9,570 nt of DNA from JACVRN01 sp036389255 (GTDB lineage: Bacteria; Acidobacteriota; Blastocatellia; Pyrinomonadales; Pyrinomonadaceae), in contig DASVQI010000022.1 in NCBI GenBank assembly GCA_036389255.1, positions 1 to 9,570 of the forward strand, given 5' to 3'. The notes beneath the pieces were generated by a model. It had not been told where the DNA came from, searched no databases, and saw nothing but the letters and a program-made list of their open reading frames with translations. This document shows positions 1 through 6,905 of this stretch, in pieces. Both the position numbers and the translations under genes were made by a program. Numbering within the stretch: position 1 is the first letter of the stretch; each line of letters opens with the position of its first letter.

Positions 1-239
1 TGAACCTCCTCTTTCTCACCAAGAAAGAGTTAGATGTTGTTCCTCGTACGCGAAGGGAGTACAAGACACCGGAGCATGTCCTGTACGAGAAGCCCAGGCT
101 GTACAAGGAGATGGAGTACCAAATGTACCCAAGGGAGTTGCGGATGGAGTTCTACCTCAAAATGGTGGACCTCTTTTGCAAGCCTGGGGATTCTATGCTC
201 CAGATCTTCTGCGGGCAGAAGTTGCTTACTGCAGCAGTG
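1..239 (+). CDS. Partial exon, methyltransferase-like protein (5' end outside window)
   Basis: Reading from base 3, the frame is open for 79 residues and ends exactly at a codon boundary before GTAAGC at 240-245, a good phase-0 splice donor. If the donor is not used, a TAA stops the frame at 249-251. The protein has a protein-like composition. It contains EYKTPEHVLYEKP near residues 19-31, then LRMEFYLKMVDLFCKPGDSM and LQIFCGQKLLTAAV at the end. The order 'xxKP ... PGDxxLxxFCGxK' resembles the motif X/motif I region of N4/N6 DNA methyltransferases (KP...PGDxVLDPFxGSGTT). Here the acidic residue of motif I is Gln and GSG has become GQK, so SAM binding may be altered or lost. I infer a methyltransferase-derived protein; the family assignment is tentative. 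The next exon was not identified. The region that follows is palindrome-bearing and non-coding, so the gene may have a long intron or be interrupted. The other two frames here also stay open for a while but read as shadows. Confidence 0.6.
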
Positions 240-245
240 GTAAGC
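240..245 (+). other. Splice donor GTAAGC after the methyltransferase-like exon
   Basis: The junction is GCAGCAGTG before GTAAGC. It falls between codons (phase 0), and the in-frame stop follows only nine bases after the donor (249-251). That is the pattern expected when an exon ends here. No acceptor with a continuing frame could be recognised downstream in the window. Confidence 0.55.
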
Positions 246-297
246 TTGTAACACCATATTCATTAATTTCGGAGATTGGGAACCTCCAGAAATAACA

Positions 298-1291
298 ATT
301 CAAGCGAGACTCGACCTGAATATGCAAATAATAAGTAAACTTGTTCATGTACCTTTATAAAATATGAACACATTTCATGTTTGTGAAATTGGAAGATGGT
401 TGGCCAAAGTTTGAAAATACATGGTTATTAGATGACATTTAGGTGGAAATGAGCTGAAATCAAATTCGTATACTATTGAGCAATTGTAATGCTTGACAAT
501 GATGACTAGAAGAATCTAATTGCACATATATGCACTAATTCAGGTTGAATCGACCTATAAATATACTGAACCACCATATTTGAAAGTAGTATTACCATGT
601 AGGTGTCATTTTGTATTTCCAGAATTTTCATTAACGGATCTGCAAAGAAATCAGGTCGACTCAACCTAATATAAAGCGTACATAACAAAGCCTACAACAA
701 TGTGTAACTGGAGAGAGGACAAGAACTATTTGGAAAAAGAACATAACTAAATCAAGACTTCAACAAGGAAGCACATCGTAGTAAATACAACAACCACAAT
801 GTAAAAAGAAGGAGTTTCAGGTCGACTCAAGCATCGAAAAACGTAGCATACACAACTAAACTTTACAAGGATGAAACATGGTGCTGTGAGAGGCAAAGAC
901 ATGGAAAGCACGCAGGGCATCATGCGCATACTACGGACGGTAATGCACTTCAAATAAAACATTTAAAATACACAACAAAAGGCCACTATGTCAGGTCGAG
1001 TCGAGCTAAACCATGGGTAACAAATGCATCACTCAGATCCAAATAACACTTACAAAGAATATGGGCAAAATGAATTCAGATTGATTTTTGCCAAAGAAAT
1101 TTGTAAGAAAACAAATGCTACCTAATAAGAGAAGATAACAAATTCAGCTCCAATCGAGCTGATCATCCAATGGCTCAAATGAAAATGTTTTGAACTTCTG
1201 AAAAGAAATCGGTACAAAGAAATGCAAATGAACATGAAGCAATATAAATAACAACAAAAGGGGGACCTACTCAGCTTGATACGACCTAAAT
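298..1291. repeat. Left palindrome cluster: seven degenerate copies
   Basis: Copies of a 23-29 bp near-palindrome (arm CATTCAGCTCGA, one central base, then the reverse complement) lie at 298-321, 538-560, 649-671, 815-837, 989-1011, 1142-1164 and 1269-1291. Start-to-start distances are 240, 111, 166, 174, 153 and 127 bp, so there is no strict phase. All copies are diverged from the perfect form in the right cluster. Several carry AGGTCGA in the left arm and/or TCGACCT in the right arm instead of AGCTCGA/TCGAGCT. CG steps are often TG or CA, as expected from decay of methylated CpG. The cluster lies immediately 3' of the DUF7869 gene. The sequence similarity is clear; the function (protein-binding site, hairpin, or transposon subterminal repeat) is unknown. 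Confidence 0.8.
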
Positions 1292-1354
1292 AGGGCGGTA
1301 ACTCTTCAAGGAATCATCCAGGCGTACTATGATTTCAGGACAATAAGCCCTTGG

Positions 1355-4216
1355 CTAAGATGACGAATGGAGTTCGGCTTCCCTTTCAAGACTGTCAAGA
1401 ATGATTTGCACTTGAACGCGCGGGATCTTCACAGTGGAACGCACCGAATCTCGCCGAACTCTGGGCTTCCATGCCGTCAAAAGGGATTCGGTGTGCTCCC
1501 AATCTGGGAGTTGGTCGTGATCAATCTTCCATTGAAGTCCAGCCTCAGAATCCCAACCCCCGTAGTTTGCCTGGACACTTGCATCCCGCGAAGTGGGTTT
1601 GTAGTACTGAATCTTGATTGAATTTGGCCTCTCTGGATCCGAATTAGGATTGGAGAGCGCTTGCGCAAACCAGACAGGACGCTCGTCACCTTCACATGGC
1701 CTTAGTGCAACAAAGTAACCCTCGTAAACATCTCTACCAACTCGGAATGAAGGCGCTGGACGGTCACGAGCTTGCCCTACAAATGGATCATCTTCATCAA
1801 ACTCTTCACGGAGATCACCAATATCCGTGAATTCGTCCTCCACCGACCGATCAACACGAGAACGAGGCCAAAATCCATCGCTCAATGTTGGTGGTAAGTC
1901 AAGGGGCAAAGCCAGAGCATCCCTAACAGACCGCCAGTAGTTGCTGAGAGGTTCGTAACGCCTACGATACTCACCAGTACGGTCTTCCCTGGATTGTTGA
2001 TCCCAGTAAGAGATGAAGCCCGAAAGCCCCCTGATCACGTCTGGGAGATTGCGCATGGCACGCGGCTGCAGCAAAGATGGTTCTCCACGAGGCCACAACG
2101 ACTGTCCGACCGCATCCTCTTTCCAAATCTTAATGCCGCCGCCCTCTCTCGGAAGCCAGTCGTCATGATGACACAAAATCTTGTACTTCATCATCGGACA
2201 ACCCCTTGAGTCCATAAAGAATTTAAGTTGGTGCGCCTTTGTGTGGCCCTGAAGTGATTCCTCCCCGTCAGCAATACCATCACTAATAAAAGATTTGAAG
2301 TCTGGAACTTCCTCAATGAGATGTGGGATCGTAGGCACGGCCTCGTTATCCATGAACGACTTCATCAATAGCGGGATGGTAGGGAAGTCTTCCTTCTTCA
2401 AAGCCATGCTCCAACGACCGAAAAGGGCATCAATGTCATCGTGCGTGTGACCAACAAGCATGAAGTTGACATACACCTCCCGAAAAATGCCCTTTGCAAC
2501 TAGAAGTGACCAGAAACAAAACACAAATCTATTCTTGTTGTCACTAACTGCGTTGTCCATTTGAACATGCAGCACGGGCGGCAGACGCTTCGCTGGAGCC
2601 AAATTCACCTGGGCTGGCGGCAGAGATGACAAGCAGACATTGGACGCACCCCGCAAGATGGCACGAAATAGAGGATGACCCCCGGAGCCATCGAACAGCT
2701 CGCGAGAAGATGACTTTGGGATCCGCTCTAAGTCACGCAGTAATCTTGCGAAGGAGCCCACTGTATAATTCACATCGTGCGGATAAATATCTAATCCATA
2801 ATGAGCGTATCGAACATCACCATGCCCATGTGCCAGCATCCCAGTCACAGAAATCGGCAACTTCATGAGCCCATCAAGATGTTTGGTCTTATGCGAGAGG
2901 ACTGGCGAGGCTGTCTTCGAGTGATCCATCTTGTCGTGCATTATGGTGACACATTCATCCGGCATGAGTTGAGAGCGGTACCGATTCGAGTAATACAGCT
3001 CTCGGTGAGCCCAAGCTGACTCTAAATGGACAGTTAGCCTACGCTGCCACAATAGTGCAGATTGAGATCCAGGCTGCTGCAACTTCCTCTGTGTCTGAAT
3101 CTCATCGCATACTGAGCAACGAGCGAAATTGTCACCAGGCCGCTTTGCACTATAATCTGAGAAATGTAGCTTCCTAACATTGCTCAAGCCCGAAGGAGAT
3201 ATCTTAGGAAGGCCACATATAGCCAAGTGCGAATCAAGAGCAGGGATTTGATTTCTCCACTTGAAGTTCGCCGGGAGAATCTTGGCTATTGTTGTCTCCC
3301 CAGAGGGCAAGAGTCGAGACTTATGAGGCATGTGGTCAGCATTCTTGTTCAAAATCACTCGAAGAGCAGCAGTAGCAACCACGGTGTGACTTCTTGGCTT
3401 CCTCCTCCCAGTGTTACCGTGGGGTTGTGCAGCAACACCAGCTGCAGCGTCTCTGGCATAATCGTAAAAGGAGGTTTCACTCACCCCCATTATCAGCTGC
3501 CATGCAGCAGGACAGACATCAGTTCCATCAAGGGTAACAACATTCCTTCCGCTGCTGTCTAAATGGAACTGCCTATGAACATCTAGCTTCATATGCCTCC
3601 TGAATTGCACTGAAGTACCTAGGTACATGCGATCTCTTAGGACCTTGATTTTCCGCCTCTGAAAGTGCTGCACACAACTTCTAGCGCAGCATACATTACC
3701 CGCAACTGAGTTCACAGACTGCTCAGTGAGAAGTAGCGTGGACTTGGTTGAAGCAGTAACTGAAGGAACTCTAACAAGACTGCTATAAGAGCGAGATGAC
3801 ACTCCGATAGGCCTATTCCTCAAAGCTATGAAAGTAGTATAATTCTCTCGCTGCCGATGATGAAGAAGGCTAATGCCACGGTAGATGACCTGACCCATTG
3901 GCCAAGGTCGTACACAGTATCGCCAACCGTCAGGGGCCTCCGCTACAACGTGTGTTCTAGATATTTGGATAGGGACGTGAGTTTCAGAAAGGGAACCGGC
4001 TGAGGTGGTCAGATCAACAGTGTGATGGTTGCGGACAATTCCAGATGCAATTGTCACTCCACTCTCATTTTTCATGTCCACCACCTTGCCAACCCAGCAT
4101 CGGCGAGGCAGAACTTCAAAAGGAGGCAAATCCACGTCGACAGGAATGTTGCTGGAGTGCCTCTCTGTGCCGAAGTCCAGCTCATCGAACGCTGAATGAG
4201 TAGATGCCCCATCCAT
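1355..4216 (-). CDS. DUF7869-type protein, transposase-like (953 codons)
   Basis: A single uninterrupted frame runs from ATG 4216-4214 to TAG 1357-1355. The start has a strong context (G at -3 and +4). Residues 38-100 look like a small beta domain (PRRCWVGKVVDM...). A CCARSC motif lies at 176-181, DGTDVCPAAWQLIMGVS at 230-246, and a C-x2-C pair at 367-370 may bind zinc. The core follows: HDKMDHSK (427-434), VQMDNAVSDNKN (551-562) and GHTHDDIDALF (589-599). These blocks, especially GHTHxDID, are what I recall as the hallmark of DUF7869 proteins. Their acidic residues (D431 or D428, D554, D593/D594/D596) are spaced as in an RNase H-fold DDE transposase, but that link is inference. An acidic stretch covers 792-811. 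Residues 824-900 (FRVGRDVYEGYFVALRP..., IQYYKP, YGGWD) suggest an SH3/BAH-like chromatin-reader barrel. The intact frame in a GC level well above the flanks argues for recent activity or selection. The start could lie further upstream if the proposed first exon is coding, giving 969 residues. Confidence 0.85.
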   Translation of the reverse strand: MDGASTHSAFDELDFGTERHSSNIPVDVDLPPFEVLPRRCWVGKVVDMKNESGVTIASGIVRNHHTVDLTTSAGSLSETHVPIQISRTHVVAEAPDGWRYCVRPWPMGQVIYRGISLLHHRQRENYTTFIALRNRPIGVSSRSYSSLVRVPSVTASTKSTLLLTEQSVNSVAGNVCCARSCVQHFQRRKIKVLRDRMYLGTSVQFRRHMKLDVHRQFHLDSSGRNVVTLDGTDVCPAAWQLIMGVSETSFYDYARDAAAGVAAQPHGNTGRRKPRSHTVVATAALRVILNKNADHMPHKSRLLPSGETTIAKILPANFKWRNQIPALDSHLAICGLPKISPSGLSNVRKLHFSDYSAKRPGDNFARCSVCDEIQTQRKLQQPGSQSALLWQRRLTVHLESAWAHRELYYSNRYRSQLMPDECVTIMHDKMDHSKTASPVLSHKTKHLDGLMKLPISVTGMLAHGHGDVRYAHYGLDIYPHDVNYTVGSFARLLRDLERIPKSSSRELFDGSGGHPLFRAILRGASNVCLSSLPPAQVNLAPAKRLPPVLHVQMDNAVSDNKNRFVFCFWSLLVAKGIFREVYVNFMLVGHTHDDIDALFGRWSMALKKEDFPTIPLLMKSFMDNEAVPTIPHLIEEVPDFKSFISDGIADGEESLQGHTKAHQLKFFMDSRGCPMMKYKILCHHDDWLPREGGGIKIWKEDAVGQSLWPRGEPSLLQPRAMRNLPDVIRGLSGFISYWDQQSREDRTGEYRRRYEPLSNYWRSVRDALALPLDLPPTLSDGFWPRSRVDRSVEDEFTDIGDLREEFDEDDPFVGQARDRPAPSFRVGRDVYEGYFVALRPCEGDERPVWFAQALSNPNSDPERPNSIKIQYYKPTSRDASVQANYGGWDSEAGLQWKIDHDQLPDWEHTESLLTAWKPRVRRDSVRSTVKIPRVQVQIILDSLEREAELHSSS

Positions 4217-4259
4217 CGCACTCGCGCAAAGTCTGCAATAAAATAGAAATGATCATAAG

Positions 4260-4695
4260 CCTCAGCTCGAGTCGAGCTGAAAATAACACTGTCGAACAAG
4301 AACATCACATTCAGATAATAAGCAGCATGCAAACTATCGATCATCTTCTTCAACGCACTAAATTTCATGAATCACCACATTCTGCTCGACTCGAGCTAAA
4401 CGAATTAGGGCAGCCAGACACAGGACTTCGTACTGATAATCGATACAGCAACAGCGCCACTGTCCGCGATTCAGGTCGAGTCGAGCTGACTGACCATTGA
4501 CGGCACCAGTTCACTCTACAATAAAGCTGTGTTATGATATTGGAGATTTCTCGAAGCAAACATTACTGCCCTCCTGTTCAACATCGAATTGATCAATAAA
4601 TAAACTGTTGACATTTCGCACGTCACAGATCATCACACCAAGCTCATATTCAGAACATCTCACCAAGCTTATATTCAGATCGATTCGAGCTGAAT
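4260..4695. repeat. Four loosely spaced palindrome copies
   Basis: Copies lie at 4260-4282, 4379-4401, 4469-4491 and 4673-4695, with start-to-start distances of 119, 90 and 204 bp. They carry a few mismatches each: CTCAG, ATTCTG, the AGGTCGA arm variant, and AGATCGA respectively. The last one is preceded by a 25-bp direct duplication of CACCAAGCTYATATTCAGA at 4636-4654 and 4661-4679, each carrying a half arm. They sit between the DUF7869 start codon and the phased array and share its family consensus. Confidence 0.8.
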
Positions 4696-4745
4696 ATGGA
4701 ATGCATTGTTTCAGCAGAAATGGATTATCCGCGATGACTGGCAGC

Positions 4746-5067
4746 CATTCAGCTCGAGTCGAGCTGAATGTGTGGCATCAGATTCCATCACCTCACATTC
4801 AGCTCGACTCGATCTGAATGTGTGGTTTCAAATCCCTTCTACCAACATTCAGCTCAACTCGAGCTGAATGTGGACAAGAAATCAACTCCACACATTTAGC
4901 TCGAGTCGAGCTGAATGTGAGCAGAATGATTTTAAGGCCCCACATTCAGCTCGAGTCGAGCTGAATGTGTATAGAAGAAGTTTGATGCCACATCTTCAGC
5001 TCGACTCGAGCTGAACGTGAGCAGATGGATTATGATGCGGCACATTCAGCTCGAGTCGAGCTGAATG
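4746..5067. repeat. Phased 50-bp array of seven palindromes
   Basis: Copy cores (23 bp) begin at 4747, 4797, 4847, 4894, 4944, 4994 and 5044, so steps are 50, 50, 47, 50, 50 and 50 bp. The consensus is arm CACATTCAGCTCGA, one C or G, then the exact reverse complement of the arm. The copies at 4746-4770, 4943-4967 and 5043-5067 are identical 25-bp perfect palindromes, and the copy at 4941-4969 is perfect over 29 bp. The central base is G in copies 1, 4, 5 and 7 and C in copies 2, 3 and 6. The intervening 21-25 bp are diverged but related, for example the shared TGAGCAGA...GATT...ATG pattern, so whole 50-bp units were duplicated. The array lies in the probable 5' intron of the DUF7869 gene. Each unit could form a hairpin with a tiny loop, or bind a symmetric protein dimer. 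Confidence 0.92.
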
Positions 5068-5348
5068 AGGTTCCGTTTGCGCATCCCCGGAAAATGCGGC
5101 ACATTTCTAGGATGGGTTTATTCCTGTATTACTGTAGCAATCACTGTATCGAGTTCCTGTATGGACTGCAGAACGTGCACACACGGGAGTCAAGTAGCTG
5201 AGACATAGAGTACAGTAACGCTCATCACTGAAAATCAACACCACATCTGCTACAGCATTCAGTCCATGTCAAAGTAAACAAGGACCATACCCTAGCACAA
5301 AACACTCGCAGATTCAAGCAAGAAGTTTCAGAGATTGAACTTACATAC
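5068..5348. other. Non-coding sequence between array and first exon
   Basis: No open frame, RNA gene or repeat can be supported here. It starts right after the last palindrome and runs to the proposed donor, so in the two-exon model it is the donor-side part of the intron. GC is higher than in the AT-rich right half of the window. Confidence 0.4.
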
Positions 5349-5380
5349 TCCAGGAACGCTTGCGCAATATTGGGGTGCAT
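5349..5380 (-). other. Candidate first exon of the DUF7869 gene (32 nt coding)
   Basis: An ATG at 5380-5378 opens the frame MHPNIAQAFLE, which reaches a donor GA/GTATGT at 5348. Joined to the acceptor at 4232, this is exactly in frame: the split codon becomes GAA and the sequence continues LCASA into the 953-codon frame, for 969 residues in total. The ATG context is poor (T at -3, C at +4). If the stronger overlapping donor GTAAGT at 5344 is used instead, the frames do not match. The exon would then be untranslated or carry a small upstream frame, with the real start at 4216. Confidence 0.35.
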
Positions 5381-5393
5381 GAACACCGTCTTT

Positions 5394-5402
5394 AAACCCT
5401 AG
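5394..5402 (-). promoter_or_regulatory. Telo-box in the 5' leader
   Basis: AAACCCTAG on the + strand (CTAGGGTTT on the - strand) lies 14 nt upstream of the candidate first ATG. Telo-boxes near transcription starts are common in plant promoters and leaders, notably of housekeeping genes. Its position fits the proposed 5' leader, but a nine-base match alone is weak evidence. Confidence 0.35.
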
Positions 5403-5543
5403 TTGCAGAAACAGTCACAGCCAGTACAAAGAACCGCTCCCACGGGCAAACGCCACCAAACGTGTCACCAGCAAATGATACTACATCGCCAGGCTTGAGC
5501 ACAAACAACCTACTGTATGCTTTGGAACTCGAAATGGGGACAG

Positions 5544-5552
5544 ATTTAAATA
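5544..5552 (-). promoter_or_regulatory. TATA-like element for the DUF7869 gene
   Basis: The - strand reads CTATTTAAAT here, in a local stretch of higher GC. It would place the transcription start near 5510-5520 and give a leader of roughly 135 nt to the candidate first exon. It is the best TATA-like match I see on this strand upstream of 5380. Confidence 0.4.
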
Positions 5553-5759
5553 GAGATGTGGACTGCTCTTAACCCCAGTCTGTACGGACACCGAACCCTA
5601 CACCGGGAGTACAATAACCAACTCGGAAGCAGAAACTAAAGGAGCAAAGGAGAAGGGAGAGCTGGTACGACACTAGCGAAACACCGTTTCCGGGGAGCCG
5701 TTTTGAAAGAGGCGGGAATAATCCTCTTTCACCTTTCAAGTCAGCATATACGATTGCGC

Positions 5760-5872
5760 CACGTGGACATTTTCTATTTTTGTATACGATTGGATCCCAA
5801 GTGTTGTGTACGGTTCAGATTCACTTGGGGATAAGAGATTAGGGTCAACGGCACAGGGTTTCATTTCACGTG
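5760..5872. promoter_or_regulatory. Two G-boxes and a CCAAT motif
   Basis: CACGTGGAC occurs at 5760-5768 and again at 5867-5875, both on the + strand, 107 bp apart; the CACGTG core is the plant G-box bound by bZIP and bHLH factors. Between them, ATTGG at 5789-5793 is a CCAAT motif on the - strand. A short motif, TATACGATTG, is also duplicated (about 5748 and 5783). They lie 200-330 bp upstream of the TATA-like element and would suit a promoter firing leftward. Confidence 0.3.
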
Positions 5873-5880
5873 GACCTATG

Positions 5881-5957
5881 TTCAGGGTTCAGGTTCGGGT
5901 TCAGGGTTAGGGTTTAGGGTTTCGGGATTAGGTTTAGGGTTTAGGGTTTAGGGTTTA
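5881..5957 (+). repeat. Interstitial telomere-type repeats (TTTAGGG)n
   Basis: Starting with degenerate units such as TTCAGGG and TTCGGGT, the sequence becomes TTAGGG and TTTAGGG, with four clean tandem units at about 5931-5957. A further isolated unit, TTTAGGG, lies near 5976, followed by decayed TTTTAAG steps to about 6033. The heptamer is the plant telomere repeat. The G-rich strand is the + strand. Sequence continues for more than 3 kb to the right, so it is an internal tract rather than a chromosome end. It could mark an old telomere fusion or a repaired break. Confidence 0.85.
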
Positions 5958-6436
5958 GAAATGAAGATTCAAAGTTTAGGGTTTACAGTCCTAGGTTTTA
6001 AGTATACGGATTTAAGTTTTAAGTTTTAAGTTTGTGGCATCAAAGTTTCATTGTATTTTTGATACCAAATTCTAAAGATTAGTTGTAATTTGTACAATTT
6101 AGAATGACAAGCAGAAGATAAACTTCTGTGGTAATAAGAGATATGTCCTCACATTATGTTTCATGCGATAAACCATTTCATCTTTTTGTAAAATAAGTGC
6201 TATAAACTCAATTTAATGGAGAATGGAAAATCATTGCAACAAAGCTTTAAAATACAATAAACGTCCTCAGATTCACTTGCTTGTAATTGAGTTTCTTTGA
6301 GATAGAATTATGAAACCTTATATCCATATTGCAATGCCAAAACAATGAAAAATAACTAGAACATGATTTGTCAAGTATATAATAATCATACATGTTTGTA
6401 ATACTAAAAACATATGATGGATTTGATGTAGAGCGC

Positions 6437-6459
6437 ATTCAGCTCCACTCAACCTAAAT
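6437..6459 (+). repeat. Isolated diverged palindrome copy
   Basis: ATTCAGCTCCACTCAACCTAA and its next bases match the family consensus, with the AACCT right-arm variant also seen in the left cluster. It lies beyond the telomere-type repeats, 1.4 kb from the nearest other copy. Confidence 0.65.
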
Positions 6460-6766
6460 CATTGTTGTAGTGAAGTATGATTTGTCTCATAATGGATAGA
6501 TATGGTCAAGCTGTACGTGAGTATATATCGCATATCTTGGCATTAAATGCTTAATTTTGTGTTCAACATACTTTAAACATAAACATATTGTTGTCTAAAA
6601 ATGTAATAGAGGCATTATTCAAATGTTGATATCGGTACCACCGTTAACTTATATTTGATTAATAATTTGGATTTCATGTAAAAATGTACAACATAGAATT
6701 ACAACGTGTACATAAATAATTAACATAAGTATACACATTCAAAATAAACTGATGTAATGATGTACT

Positions 6767-6780
6767 GTATACATGTATAC
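6767..6780. repeat. Short perfect palindrome GTATACATGTATAC
   Basis: A 14-bp perfect inverted repeat in AT-rich DNA, unrelated to the main palindrome family. This could arise by chance in such sequence. Confidence 0.4.
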
Positions 6781-6905
6781 TGTGTGATTCATGTCTGTGT
6801 ATAAATATATCCATACATATAAAAAGTTCAATGTAAACAAATTTGAATACTGCTTATGTTTAATTATGTACATTGAAATACATGATTTAAACTAATATAA
6901 TTATA

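Larger units (their letters stand above)
240..1354. other. AT-rich non-coding stretch with dispersed palindromes
   Basis: About 1.1 kb without a credible coding frame; the short open frames here lack protein-like composition. It may be intron of the left gene, the 3' flank of the DUF7869 gene on the other strand, or both. Its only clear structure is seven palindrome copies, listed separately. No strong AATAAA-type signal for the - strand gene was seen, and plant poly(A) signals are often weak. Confidence 0.6.
4233..5348 (-). other. Probable 5' intron of the DUF7869 gene
   Basis: On the - strand the sequence before the ATG reads TTCTATTTTATTGCAG then ACTTTGCG. This is a pyrimidine/T-rich tract and CAG acceptor with its AG at 4234-4233, only 16 nt upstream of the start codon. 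An in-frame TGA just inside this stretch (about 4252-4254) prevents simple upstream extension. Two candidate donors overlap at the far end: GTATGT beginning at 5348 and GTAAGT beginning at 5344. The intron would be about 1.1 kb and would enclose the entire right palindrome cluster. The splice signals are seen; their use is inferred. Confidence 0.5.

Noticed and set aside
34..243. 69-codon + strand frame and 77-codon - strand frame over the first exon
   Set aside because: They overlap the methyltransferase-like frame, have atypical composition, and do not end at the splice donor.
747..962. Hydrophobic 71-codon - strand frame
   Set aside because: It contains a palindrome copy (815-837) in frame, has no promoter or start context, and shows no recognisable domain.
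4204..4817. Several 60-98 codon frames with SSRAE or SARVELN motifs
   Set aside because: The shared peptide motifs are translations of the palindrome repeat, not protein homology.
4746..5067. CRISPR-like array (regular repeat and variable spacer)
   Set aside because: The setting is a plant-type nuclear genome, there are no cas genes, the 'spacers' are diverged versions of one another rather than unrelated, and the repeats are full palindromes.
240..5880. Terminal inverted repeats and a target-site duplication for the proposed element
   Set aside because: I compared the flanks by eye and found no convincing pair; it needs an alignment with other copies.
5881..5957. A true chromosome end
   Set aside because: The tract is short and degenerate, and more than 3.5 kb of sequence including a gene continues to its right.
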